Origin: Massariosphaeria phaeospora
Taxonomy: Eukaryota; Ascomycota; Dothideomycetes; Pleosporales
Direction of reading: 5' to 3'
NCBI GenBank assembly: GCA_011032825.1
Contig: JAADJZ010000008.1
Location: 496,001 to 560,000 of the forward strand
DNA length: 64,000 nucleotides
Shown: positions 23,064 through 34,196 of the stretch, in pieces
How positions within the stretch are numbered: position 1 is the first letter of the stretch
How the letters are laid out: each line of letters begins with the position of its first letter
Made by a program: the position numbers and the translations under genes
The notes under the pieces: generated by a model
Told to the model about the DNA's origin: nothing
The model's database searches: none
What the model saw: only the letters and a program-made list of their open reading frames with translations

Positions 23064-24008
23064 GCTGCCAGCCAGGCTCTTGGAACGAACTTGTTTGGGG
23101 CGGGTATTGGGATTCGGAAGAGTTGAAGAGATCTGGAGGATATTGGAAAAGAGGGGAAGTGCATGTTGCGGGTGGTATGATATGCTAGTCGCATCCCCGA
23201 GGCAAAACAAACACTGCATTGGGGTAATCATGCATGGCGGTCCTGTTGTAACACTTGGTGGTGACTGACCGTCTCGAGACCTCTGACCTTCACGACTCGA
23301 TGCCCCTCGTCATATATCCAGTCCAAAAGATTCCAACGACGGCCTTGGGTCTCGAGTTCTGTCTTCTGGTCAACGTAAACAACCACTCTTTCCACTCTTT
23401 CCATCCAACGTTCAGAGGAAGATCGGTTTTCTTCCTCCTGTCGTCGTACAAGATCGGTTTCAGATCCAAGTCGTCATCTATCTCAGATATGCGCACGACA
23501 TCTGCAGTGCAACATATCCGACGGTTAGCAGCGCTGCGGCACCCGGTCGATCGCCCGTCTTCTGACTCCACACCGAGCGCGCGTTGAAGCCTGCCCCGCC
23601 CGATGATTCTCGTTATCATCCTGTCTTTGTCAGTGTTCGTTTTGAGAAAGGAGGTGATGAAAACTAGCGATGGAGGAACAGCTATCGAAGACATGATGTT
23701 GAAGCTGACCTCGGGACGTCTTTACGGGCCATGTCATGTGGAAGTGACGTAAACAAACAAGCCAATCAACCAAACCGGAAAAGCAATCCGTCCGACCAGA
23801 CTACAACGACCAAGGCTGATGCAAGTTTCAATGCGCGCAAGATATTACATTATCGAAGATATCTAATTCTTTTCCACCAAGCCGGCATCATTATCCTCTC
23901 CTGCTCAGCCTTCGCGCCGTCCCCTCTCAGCATCAAAGTGGTCCGTAACCTACCTTTCCAAAACACGCAACCCACTTCCCCCGCCCCGTCGACGCATCAC
24001 CCCCAAAC
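23064..24008. other. intergenic
   Basis: No recognised gene. Frames of 110-157 codons lack protein character; the one ending at 24204 is antisense to the next gene. Confidence 0.45.
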
Positions 24009-24596
24009 CTACTCCGCCTTCTTCTTCTGCTTTATCGCAAACGGCCTCAGTTCACTCTTCAACCCCGAACTACACACGCCACTCCCACCACACGTGCCAC
24101 TCAACTCGGTCCCTACGCGGAACAGCGCCTGCCCCTCCCACACCCCCCTATACGCCGCGCCCCCAACCAGCACCTCAGCCACGCGCGTAAACTTGACCTT
24201 GTAGTTGGAGAAGCTAAACTGGTCCGTCTGCACGACCTCCATGTACCAGTAGCCGCTGGGCGAGGCGTCGCACGGCCACTTGCGGCCAAACGGCGTGTCG
24301 TATGCAAACCACTTCGCCTGGCAGTTGGCGGCCGTGTTGCCGGCGGGCACCGTCACGGGCGTGTTGGTGTCTGGGTTGGTGCCCAGAGTGAGGACGTTGG
24401 GGTCGGTGATGTTGGCCGTGAGGGTGGACCAGGGGTACGAGCCCGGGCGGCCGGACGGCGAGAAGAAGGAGAGGGAGGTGAGTTGCCAGGGCGCGAGGGC
24501 GGGGGCGTCTTTGCGGGTGGAGAGAGGGGTGGCGGCAACGACGGCGGAAGAGGTCAGGGCCAGGAGGGTGGCGGCGAAGGCGGAGGTGAAGTGCAT
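24009..24596 (-). CDS. small secreted protein, unknown family
   Basis: Single-exon frame of 195 aa from the Met at 24596. The signal peptide is about residues 1-21 (MHFTSAFAATLLALTSSAVVA). The mature part contains PSGRPGSYPWSTLTANITDP, then four Cys in two neighbourhoods (NCQAKW...WPCDA and GTCGGSGVCSSG), and a basic end KQKKKAE. The pattern resembles small beta-sandwich secreted proteins of plant-associated Dothideomycetes, but I cannot assign a family. An upstream Met at 24737 exists in frame, but starting there would bury the signal peptide, so it was not used. Confidence 0.7.
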   Translation of the reverse strand: MHFTSAFAATLLALTSSAVVAATPLSTRKDAPALAPWQLTSLSFFSPSGRPGSYPWSTLTANITDPNVLTLGTNPDTNTPVTVPAGNTAANCQAKWFAYDTPFGRKWPCDASPSGYWYMEVVQTDQFSFSNYKVKFTRVAEVLVGGAAYRGVWEGQALFRVGTELSGTCGGSGVCSSGLKSELRPFAIKQKKKAE

Positions 24597-26105
24597 TTTG
24601 GCGGTTGGCGTCTTGCTCTGGGTGTTGAAGAAGACAGTTAACGAGAGAGATATTCTTCGATGTATCAGAAGCGGTGCAGAAGCGACGGACAAGGTTCGTT
24701 TGGACAGAGAAGTAGGCTTGCTGTGTCTGGATATCATATCCCGTACCTTCCATCACATTTTATACTCCAGCTACCACCCCATTGTTATTCATGATCGACA
24801 TGCGTGCATGCCATTTTCTCCCCTAACCTCCGTAACATTAAACTTAGTCCACCCCGCGTACACTACCCCGCGTCCACCTTCCCTCGCAACATCCCAAAGC
24901 GGCAAATATTTCCAAAAATAGCTCGCGCGATGGCGCCAGCATACCCAAGTAGGAGTTCGTCAATTGCGCCCTGCATTGTCACATCGTATTGTTTCTCTAG
25001 TTGTGCTTTTCCTGTTCCCGCTTCCACTCCTGTTCCTGCTCGTCGCTTCTGGGCACTCGGACACTATGGCACTGAACAAGTCAGTCGATGTTGTGGTCCC
25101 CTAATACCATTACCAGTGTTGTAGTCTGTGTTGTAGTCTAGTCTACAGCGGCAGCTTGACCGAACAATAGCTACGAGGTAACAACGCGTACCTACTCCAT
25201 ACTCGCGAGAAGAAGTATTGACTCGGAAAAAACTCCACGCTTATAAACTGCTCACGCTCGTATCCGGGACGCCTTTCGGGACGCACCGCAACTGCATGCA
25301 TGCGCCACCTCACTCACTCACCCCATGCAGAGAAACACACGCCACTTAGTAAGAACATCGCTAGCCCGGCAGCCGGTTGACAACGAACCTGCTGTCGCCT
25401 ATTGTGGCCATTTCAGTTGGGATATTGGCGAGTGACAGTGATTGCCCAATTTTTCCGAATCACAGCTGAGCTGAGCTGAGCTGGCGTCGTCCTCTCTCGA
25501 AGTGTCAGTGTTGCCCGCGGGTACCTGTTGCAGAGAAAGTTCTTCGCAAAGCTCAAACTTGCTGCGGAGAGCCTGGGTACTGTTGCAAGAGATCGATTAT
25601 CAAAAGCGTCAGCGATATGGTATTCTCCCAGAAGCATGCGCAATCGCTCGACGAGATCCCAACCATACCCACCCACCCATAACCAACGCCATCAAGTCGA
25701 CCAAGATCCCACTCTTTGCCCCGCCATCTAATACACACATGTCAAGCTGCGACACCCACCTTCACATGCGATCTCCCCCCCCCTCCCCCATCTCCAATCA
25801 TCGTAGTCCAGACTCCTCTCGAAATACCGCGGCTACAGTTCGCCTCGGCTCGGTTCGTTTTCTCACAGCTTAGCAGCCGGCACGGGTAACTGGGCCTATA
25901 GCGACACGACGAATCAGCCCTTCGCTCACGTGGCACTACAAAGCACGAAAGTGTAGTGGAAAAAACGATCCGTATGGATTACATCTTGTGGTTTAATGTC
26001 TTCGTAGCTTAGCTTAGCTTACAGGCTGTTCAACCACTTTTGAGCAGTTCACTCAAAAAGAAAGAATATAGTATTGTTATGCGGGAACGTGTGAAGAGAG
26101 AGGAA
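24597..26105. other. intergenic with short repeats
   Basis: 1.5 kb without a recognised gene. It contains a dispersed-repeat copy (25532-25577), a GAGCT pentanucleotide run at about 25464-25482 and a TTAGC run near 26006-26022. Confidence 0.5.
25532..25577 (+). repeat. dispersed repeat core, copy 2
   Basis: Reads AGAAAGTTCTTCGCAAAGCT then CAAACTTGCTGCGGAGAGCC. It matches copy 1 at 18850 and copy 3 at 48681-48725 (reverse), and the match stops abruptly after GAGAGCC. Confidence 0.75.
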
Positions 26106-27836
26106 CTATAGCTTGGCAGCGCCCTTGGGGGCACCTACATTTGTGATTTCGTTATAGAGCAACCTGCGTACAGTTAGCAGCCACCCGATTATTCGTCATG
26201 GGAACACTCACGATGTCAAGAACTCCGCATAATCCTCTCCAGTGACCTGGCCTTCGAAGTATTTCTCAGCCAGGTAGAATTTGTTGCCCTTCGGGGCCTT
26301 GTCGCTGAGCTGCTGAGATTGCTCGCGGAGCAGCTGAAGCGCATAATTCTTAGTCACCTTCTTGCCCTCACCGGTATCCACCTCGTGTCTCGCCCACTGC
26401 CAAAGCTGGCTCCGGGAAACTTCCGCGGTGGCGGCATCCTCCATGAGGTAGTTGATGGGCACGCACCCAACACCTCGAATCCAGGCCTCCATATAGCTGA
26501 GACCGATGTCGAGGTTCTTTCGGATGCCTGCTTCGGTCACTTTGCCGGGAACGTTCATGTTCAACAAGTCGTTTGCTGTAACATGGACGTCTTCGCGCCG
26601 GACGTGAAGCTGGTTCGGTGTCGGCATGTGAGTGTTGAAGACGTCGGAGGCGATTGCGGCGAGAGCCGGATGAGCGACCCAGGTCCCGTCATGGCCAGCA
26701 CGCGCTTCTCGAAGCTTGTCGGCGCGTACCTTCGCCATAGCGGCGTCGTTTGCCGCGGGATCCGTCTTGATGGGGATTTGAGCAGCCATACCACCCATGG
26801 CATGTACCCCTCGCTTATGGCAAGTCTGGATGAGAAGCTTAACGTAAGAGTCCATGAAGGGCACGGTCATAGTCACGGAATCGCGGTCGGGAAGAACGAA
26901 GTTGGGGTTTTGTCGGAAGCGCTTGATGGTGCTGAAGATGTAGTCCCAGCGACCGCAGTTGAGGCCACTGGAGTGGTCACGCAGCTCGTAGATGATCTCA
27001 TCCATCTCGAATGCGGCGGTAATGGTCTCGATCAAGACGGTGCCTCGAATAGTACCCCGGCGCATGCCAACGTAGTCTTGGGCAACATTGAAGACATCGT
27101 TCCACAGCCGGGCTTCGAGGTGCGATTCCATCTTGGGCAGATAAAAGTAGGGGCCAAACCCCCGCTTGACAAGCTCGTGTGCGTTGTGGAAGAAATACAG
27201 GCCAAAGTCGAACAGGCCGCCGGATATGGGCTCGCCGTCGACGGTGAAGTGCTTCTCCTCCAGGTGCCACCCTCGAGCTCGGGCAATGAGAGTGGGCAGT
27301 GTCCGGTCGGTGCGTAGCTTGTATTCCTTCTCGCCCTGTTTGAAGTCGACCTGTCTGCGGATCGCGTCGTAGAGGTTGAGCTGGCCGTTGATCATGTTAT
27401 CCCAGGTGGGCGCAGTGGAGTCTGCGACGAATGTTAGCCGTCTAGTCTGCTTGAGCCGCACTCAAAGCTCACCCTCGAAGTCGGCCATGTACGTCCAGAC
27501 GTCCGAGTTCAGGGCATTGACGACCATCTTGCGGTCCGTCGGGCCTGTGATCTCGACGCGCCGGTCCACGAGCCCCGGGGCTGGAGGAGCAGCCTTCCAT
27601 GTCACGTCCTCGCGGATACGTCTCGTCTCGGGGAGGAAGTCGAGCAGATTGCCCTTGTCCAGTTCGGCCTGGCGGTCCATGCGCCGCTGGAGGAGGGCTT
27701 TCCGGCGCTCGTTGAAGGTGCGGTGGAGGAGGGCGAGGAAGACGGCGGCATCCTTGCTGAGGATATGGCGGTTCTGGTCGCTCAGCGTGCCAAGTATATT
27801 GACCTCGCGCAGGATGCTATCAGCATTGGCTGCCAT
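26106..27836 (-). CDS. mls1: malate synthase, peroxisomal (glyoxylate cycle)
   Basis: Three exons, 27836-27473, 27421-26212 and 26163-26106, giving 543 aa, the normal family length. The enzyme condenses glyoxylate with acetyl-CoA to malate during growth on acetate, ethanol or fatty acids. Visible marks: [35 protein letters not shown] across intron 1, [20 protein letters not shown], the signature [17 protein letters not shown], and [11 protein letters not shown]. The last small exon supplies [15 protein letters not shown], ending in AKL, a canonical PTS1 peroxisome signal that would be missed without the last splice. It is divergent from the DUF7924 gene. Confidence 0.97.
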
Positions 27837-28487
27837 TGTGACGTGTAGATGTTACTGGAGCGTTTTGGAGGAGGAATGCTATCGTGTAGGCGTGCGGAGT
27901 CACGGCCGGCAGACATGATATATAAGGACGACGTCACCCGTCGTAGATAGCCATTTGGGCCGAGGATGTCTGTGTCTGCGCATGCTGAACGAGGCTAGAT
28001 CGGCTGCTGAGAATGGTCGTCGGCCTTGCTGGCCCAGCGTCGGGCAGAGGGATGAAGACGCCGTGGAGCCTGTGACAATTGGCCTTTGCCCAGCGACCAG
28101 TGCGGGGAAGGATCGGACGTCCCCATCAGCATAACGCAACCGGCAGTCTGCATCTGCCACGCCGCATCTTTTCCGCCGTTGGAGGCGCTTGTTGCCTGCG
28201 AATGCTGTCGGATGGTGGCGAGCTGGCAATTGGGCCTGTACGGAGTGCGAGCGATGGCTGGGTGTTGCCGGATAGCGCAGGCGCCCCCTGGCTTCATGCT
28301 GCCGAGACCGCCTCCGGAGTCGCCCGACACCAGCTTCAACATGATTACATGTTGTGGACACTGGACTCTGCGACCCTCGTTGTTCCGAGCGTCCTGCAAT
28401 ATCCGCGTTGCGAGAAGAACGCAGCTGATAAGATTCCGGGTGGGACGATCTAGAAGCACCGCACCATCTCTGGAGCAATATCCATGG
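27837..28487. promoter_or_regulatory. divergent promoter, malate synthase / DUF7924 gene
   Basis: About 650 bp between divergent starts. On the minus strand a TATATA-type box (rc of gatatataagg, about 27917-27927) lies about 85 bp upstream of the malate synthase ATG, next to a GACGTC palindrome at about 27930-27937. These are plausible core-promoter elements, not tested. Confidence 0.5.
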
Positions 28488-30664
28488 ATGACTCATCTGC
28501 CGCCGCCAAGAACGAAAAGCACGGTCCAGTCACATTCGATTGGATCGACGCGAGCCAACCGCCAACCTCTCTTCTCCACGCTCCAGGCTATGGAGCGCTA
28601 CGTACGATATAGGCACCGCTCCCCGCCGCCCTCCCATCCTCCTCATCTCGCAGAACCCGAGGGCTCTACGACCGAGAATCGCCATATGCATGAGCGGCAA
28701 CTCTTAAGCTCACGCAAACGTCAACGCTCAGAGCCGTCGCAGCCTGACAAGACGTCGCAACCCATATCGAAAAAGCAGAGGCTCGACCGCCGTAGCGGGT
28801 TCCAAACACCGGCGGCATTTTGGGACAACTTATCGAAGGTCTGGTTGACCAAACGGGCGCTGAGAGAGCTAGACCGAAGGAACAGTCAAGCTCCTCCAAA
28901 CCCACCTTCACCGCAACAACGAGCCCGCCGGCCGGTCACTCGAAACTTCCTCGCTGAGTCGAAGAGAAGCCATCAAGCCGCTCAATACACGGCCGACTAT
29001 CTTTGCAACTGCGGACCGAAGATTTTGACGGACATAAAGCTATTTGCCAGACACGGTGGTCCAGATCTGTCGGATCTAAGGAATGTATGTGTCGTGAGAT
29101 ACCTTCGCTTTGGACGAACCATGTCTTGTTGACCTTCCTTTGCTATTAACGGTTTGCGCTAAAGCTGACGACCCTTTAGTACCCCGAACCTATCCACCCG
29201 TCCGATCACACAATGAGCTCGAGCCAATCAAATTCTCAGAGCCGACAACGGGGTTCTGCAGCGACCTCGAGCACCAGGCCCACTACGAATACACTGAATT
29301 CAAAGAGCACTGGGGTTTATGATCGTGTTTTTCAACAAAAGCTTATTGACAATGCTGTTTATCCTGATGCATACGAATACCCTGATGGCAGTATACCTGC
29401 TGAACCAAGCAATTTGGAGGATCTCAATCGAATATTGGCCCAACCTCGACCGTCCCTTTCGCCATCTCGATTTTCTGATGAAGAGTTCAGGAGATTCAGA
29501 CGCGCAGACGCGCATGCCGCCAAAGAAAAACAGGTCTCAGAATCAGCGATCTCTATCATCGAAGGCAAAATCGCGGATCTTAAATGCCGCTCAGGAGGAA
29601 TCCCGTTCACGAACCTTGATGATCTAGTGAATAGTGACCCCCTAGCGGACCGCACGCTCAAGCCCGGCAACCCAGATATCTACTACGGCGCCCGCCCGGA
29701 ACAGCTCAGTCGAGAAGTCCGCGACGAGCTCAGCGGCCGTATCGTCCCTTCGACGCAGCACGATCTTCCTATGGCACCAAACTTCTTCCTAGCAGCTAAG
29801 GGCCCAGATGGATCGCTAGCAGTGGCCGGACGACAGGCTTGTTATGATGGTGCATTGGGGGCAAGGGGCATGCACAGTCTGCGGTCATATAGACAGGATG
29901 AGCCGGTTTACGACAACAATGCTTATGCCATGACATCAATCTACCACGGCGGCACCCTCAAGATGTACACTAGCCACGTTGCCCCGCCACGCAGTTCCAG
30001 TGGCAGCAATCCAGAGTACCATATGTCTCAGATCAATACTTGGGGAATGACTGGGAATGCCAATACCTTCCGACAAGGAGCCAGAGCGTACAGAAATTTG
30101 AGAGATTGGGCAAAAGAGCAGAGGGATGAGGCAATCACACGCGCGAACGAGAGAGCAAACCCTGTGGAAGCTGAAGCATCAGCTGCAGTCACAGTCGCCA
30201 GCCCAGCTCTAAGCTTCGTAACTGCAGTGTCGGAGACCGAGGCCTACACCATAAGCCAGGAATCTCAGACGTCCCTGAATGTGGACTATTTTGAGGAATC
30301 TGATAGCTCAATAGAGGAGCTTGCAGATCACACACTCCCGACCAAACGTTCCAGTTCAAGGCACCCACAGACTCAACGAAAGCGACGCAATGCAGGCGAA
30401 TCTAGCGGTACAGGGCACAGCCATGGATCGGCCGTCACGCCTGCTTCAGAGAGTTCTTCAGCATCCAATGCAATAATCGAGCAGAGCGTAAGGTGGTCGT
30501 GGGCAAGTGGCAAATTTCAATGTCACAAAGGACAAGAGCTTGTGAAGGAGCAGAATGACACTCCTGCCGATGTCTGGATTTACTTCGATGAAGGCTGGCC
30601 TGGTCAGGAAGGGAAGAAATGGAGGCTGTGGATATCGACGACCCGTGAAATCCTATATTCTTGA
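28488..30664 (+). CDS. DUF7924-type fungal protein
   Basis: Two exons, 28488 (or 28590)-29084 and 29180-30664, joined in phase 0; about 659-693 aa. The N-terminal part is basic and disordered with SKKQRLDRRSGF, then FWDNLSKVWLTKRALRELDR. The splice joins FARHGGPDLSDLRN to YPEPIHPSD, the usual central block of this family. The second exon gives STGVYDRVFQQKLIDNAVYP, PRPSLSPSRFSDEEFRRFRR, and the C-terminal YFDEGWPGQEGKKWRLW. The family is multi-copy in Pezizomycotina and has no known activity; my family name is from memory of this motif set. Which of the two Met codons is used cannot be decided. Confidence 0.75.
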
Positions 30665-31096
30665 TGGCAGTGTCTTAAAGAACATAGAAGAACTATTCGA
30701 GATCGTGGCGATAGGTGTGAGAGATCCCAAGCAGCACTTCAATCGCCATGACGCCAGTCCTTTTGATCCACTACAACGGCCAGCCAGGACCTGCCCATCG
30801 TAAGCTTGCATTCCCTTTAATCCGGTTTCGCATTACGGCCTATTAAACTAACAGCAGCGGGAACTTGCAGGACGGCCTCGACATTGTTACTACTCAAGAT
30901 GCCTACCTCGTTCCTCGCGCGGGCACACCGGTATCCCAGAAAGCCTACGATGATCAATTCGCTGCTGCACTTAAAATGCACTTGGATGCGGTTATCACAG
31001 AACATACATGTAGACTTGTCATGTACCATGGCGCCGCCGACGAATGGCCCATAGGGCGCACGCCACCAGAGGTTAAAGACAAGCGCAAGGCCGAGT
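30665..31096. other. intergenic with one uncertain frame
   Basis: A plus-strand frame ending at 31101 has protein-like content (TTQDAYLVPRAGTPVSQKAY, LVMYHGAADEWPIGRTPPEV). It has no convincing start or upstream exon and runs directly into the transposase relic. It may be the remnant of another gene or an upstream part of the transposon. Confidence 0.35.
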
Positions 31097-31441
31097 GGTG
31101 ATTCTGGTGATAAGTACAAGCTCTATCTCGATCTTCTCCAGCGCACAATTGCCGAATACAACGTGGCTCCGGGGCAAACATACTAAATGGATGAGAAGGG
31201 CTATATGATTGGGGTCATTGGCAGGAGCAAAAGGACCTTTAGCGAACGATTGTACGCTAAAAAGCAGTATTGGCAGCTTCTCCAAGATGGCAATCGCGAG
31301 TGGATTTACCCTCCTAGCGTGCGTATGCGCTGATACATCTTCATTGCCGCTAGGGCTCATCTTGAAGCGGCCGGTAGAGCTGTACAATCGAGCTGGGCGG
31401 AGGAAATCGACGCGTCAAGGCATTCAGTATTCTGTTTACTA
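31097..31441 (+). pseudogene. Fot1/pogo-type DDE transposase relic
   Basis: Three pieces in changing frames line up with the catalytic region of Fot1/pogo-like Tc1-mariner transposases. The first is YKLYLDLLQRTIAEYNVAPG, ended by a TAA where a Tyr-Asn-Met block is expected. Next is MDEKGYMIGVIGRSKRTFSE. Then LLQDGNREW continues in another frame as TLLACVCADTSSLPLGLIL. Stops and a frameshift make it non-functional. Terminal repeats were not found, so the borders are approximate. Confidence 0.75.
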
Positions 31442-31458
31442 GTACTTTTGAATCAAGC

Positions 31459-33482
31459 TTAACTCGGCCGCTGCCATCGCCGCCGACTCCCCTTAGATAC
31501 CCCTTGAGGCTTAGAAGCGTTCTGTTGGCTGCCTCTTTTTGTATCCTTGCTTCCTATTACAGAAAGATATATACTCTCTGTGTTAGGTAGAGGTCTAGGC
31601 AGTCTACAAGACTTGTTCTGCTGTCTTGAACGCAGGCTTCGTCGAAATGGCTGAGAGATAGGAGCCATTTCTACGCTCGTTTGCCGCGCGGCGATGCGAG
31701 CGCTGCGGCGTGGCTTTTGTAGCGCCGTCTTAGAGTTCGCCAGTGTTAGAGACGAATGTATGACAGAAGTGGGTTCAGCGAGCGGACGCTGAGATCTGTC
31801 GAAGACTGCGCCAGTATCTGAGTGTAAGCTAAGGCCTAAACAACTAAGCTTTCGCTTTTTTGTGTCTTGCTCAACTGGCTTATCTTCATCAGGATAAAGC
31901 CTTTTCTTATTCTTTTTGGCAGTGCCAGGTCCAAGCTGTACCGCTTCGGTCTGGCCTAATTCAGCCTCTATCAGAGGGATCTGTTCCAAGATCCATGCAA
32001 GGAGGGTGCGATGACGCGCTGCATCTTTCTTCGCGCGTCTGGTGCTCGATGTTCCAACATTATATTCGTGAATAAGTTTATCCCGTTTCTCAGTCGATGA
32101 CACCCAAGCATCAGTCATCCGCAGTTTTTGGCTGGCTGCTTGTAGCCTCCGACAACGCTCGGCCTTGGGAATGCTTAGACGGTTCGAATCTAACTGAGTA
32201 GACTTGTAGACTTGCTCAGCATGTTTTTGTGCTCTTTTGCAAGCATCCCAAGCTTGGTGATATTCAGCATCCCGCCGCATCCCGCACTCGTCTGTCGGGA
32301 CATATTCCTGGGTCTCGTGCGGTCGCAAGACTTTTGAGTCCACGAGCGTCTGCCACGCCTTGTCGTAGCTTGACTTCAGGCGATCAATGGTATCCATGTA
32401 CCGATCAAGCCACCAGTACTCGAAGCCGAGGTACTCGATCCACGTCGACAGATCATCTTGTTGCTTAGGGTCTTCCTTCAGCTCAAACGGCCGGGTGAAC
32501 CCGTGGCGGGCTAGGCGGCGCTTCACCGCGTTGACGTAGTCGGCGAATTCGACTCCGCCGTGCTGCTCTCGGCAGAACCGTTGCTGCTCTCGGCGATCCC
32601 ATAGCGCGCGGTTCCAATGATCATCCTTGAGGATTGAAGGGTTGGCTTCGATGTCAGGCAGTGACTTTGCAGATTCAAGGTAAGGATATCTCTTCACAAA
32701 ATTCTTGCGACCTTCAACATAGCTAGGAAAGCCGTCTTCCTCGTCTTCGATCCAACGATTGTCTCGCTGCCAGATCCGAAAGTTCTGCCACCTCGCCCAC
32801 TGCCTCTGGAATACCTCCCAGCGGCTGCCTGAATCGTGGCCGCCCTTTAGAGGGCCGTAGCCGGTTGGAAAGCCGACGGCGGTTTCCCAATGCCTGCCAG
32901 TGGAACCAAACTGCTCCATCCACGGCTGCAACAAGTCCGAGTATTGATCTGGCTTTCGAGAGATGTCGTCTAAAAGGGCAATTGGATAGAGCGGGCGGCT
33001 GCTGTTCTTGACCAGGTTGTTGTAAGCTTCCGTCTCGTGCTCTCTGGCTACAGCTTCGCGGTCGAAGAAAGGAGTCGGGGATCTCGACTCTCCGTTAGGT
33101 AGCCGTCGTCGTGGTCGAACTTACGATGGGCTGCTCTTAGATACGTCTTGCAGGCGTGCCTCAAGCTGGCCAAGGTCGAGGGGCCGGGAGTGTGCCGTAG
33201 GGCTCTGGGCAAGGGCTCGCTGTTGGGCCCTGAAGAGTCGTCAGGAAACACGGAACAATACGTTTGGACGCTGTACTTGAGTCTCTCTGCGAGACGGGCG
33301 CACTCGTCTTTTGATAGTGCATCCCAGCCGTCGACCGGGAGCACGACATCACCATCAGGACCGCGATGCTGCTGCATAAACTCGCCAAGAGCGGCATCGC
33401 TCATGGCTGCGACATGGCCTACTGACAAGGTTGAGGCAGTTGGCCCTGGCGAAGGCATTCCGTCGATATTCGTTCCCCGCAA
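31459..33482 (-). CDS. large charged orphan protein, unknown function
   Basis: Two exons, 33482-33125 and 33047-31459, giving about 648 aa. The intron starts GTAAGT, has a CTAAC branch-like site and ends TGTAG, and its removal joins YLRAAH to REHETEAYNNLVK in frame. The N-terminal 100 residues include DGWDALSKDECARLAERL. The middle is rich in Trp, Arg and Glu (GGHDSGSRWEVFQRQWARWQ, EYLGFEYWWLDRYMDTIDRL) and looks helical. The C-terminal 150 residues are basic and disordered with nuclear-localisation-like clusters (KKNKKRLYPDEDK, KKRKL). I do not recognise a domain. It may be nuclear; it lies among transposon relics. Confidence 0.65.
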
Positions 33483-33651
33483 TTGAGGGAGAGATAGAAG
33501 ACGATATACGCTGGAGCTGGGCTCAAGCTGACGTGAGTCAGAAGGTGGGAAGGTGATGTTGGCCCAAGCTCTGCCAAGCCAGCCCCTCTTTGTCCGTTCA
33601 CCAACATCAATTGATACAATTCCAGGACTGCTTTATAGTCTCGATTGATTG

Positions 33652-34158
33652 TTATACATGCGTCTGATTTCCAGGTTCATCGAATTGAGTCCAGAGACTA
33701 CGTTCGGCCTCTAATTCACTCTTGTATCGAGGCATAGCAAGTCCAAACTCTGAGTACCAATCTGGGATATTCAGAAGGCCATAGTGTGCCTTCGTGTATT
33801 CCCAATACTCGGGATACCAGCCACTAAACCCCCAGTCAACGATTGCTACAATCTTGCCATTGTCCACTATTATATTGCGCTGGGTAAAATCCGAATGCGC
33901 GAAGTATGTACGATAATGATGTGAGTGGCACTGTAAGACTTGCTGCCCGTAAACCTGTCCACAATCCTCCAACGGAATATTGCCCCGAAGAAAGGTATGA
34001 AACTCCTCATGATTAGAGAATGGACCAACGGGTCTAGTTCCAATTCGATAATCGAGGCAGGAGTTTGAATTTGCTGACGCAACAATCCCTTTTTGTGGTG
34101 GTTCAAGCTCTCGAAGTTGGCGAACAAAGCTAGCAAGCTGAGTCTTACGTAAGGTTTG
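33652..34158 (-). pseudogene. truncated APH-type phosphotransferase
   Basis: The frame encodes the C-terminal two thirds of a fungal aminoglycoside-phosphotransferase-like (kinase-fold) protein. It has FVRQLRELEPPQKG, GPFSNHEEFHTFL, the catalytic YFAHSDFTQRNIIVDNGKIV, the metal-binding AIVDWGFSGWYPEYWEY, and ends at 33652. Upstream the frame hits a stop at about 34158 and the ATP-binding N-lobe is missing; the adjacent DNA belongs to an unrelated plus-strand pseudogene. The first ATG in the remnant does not restore the fold. It is most likely a truncated gene. Confidence 0.75.
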
Positions 34159-34196
34159 CTAGATCACATAACCTCGGCGGGAGTGGCCGCCAGTAG

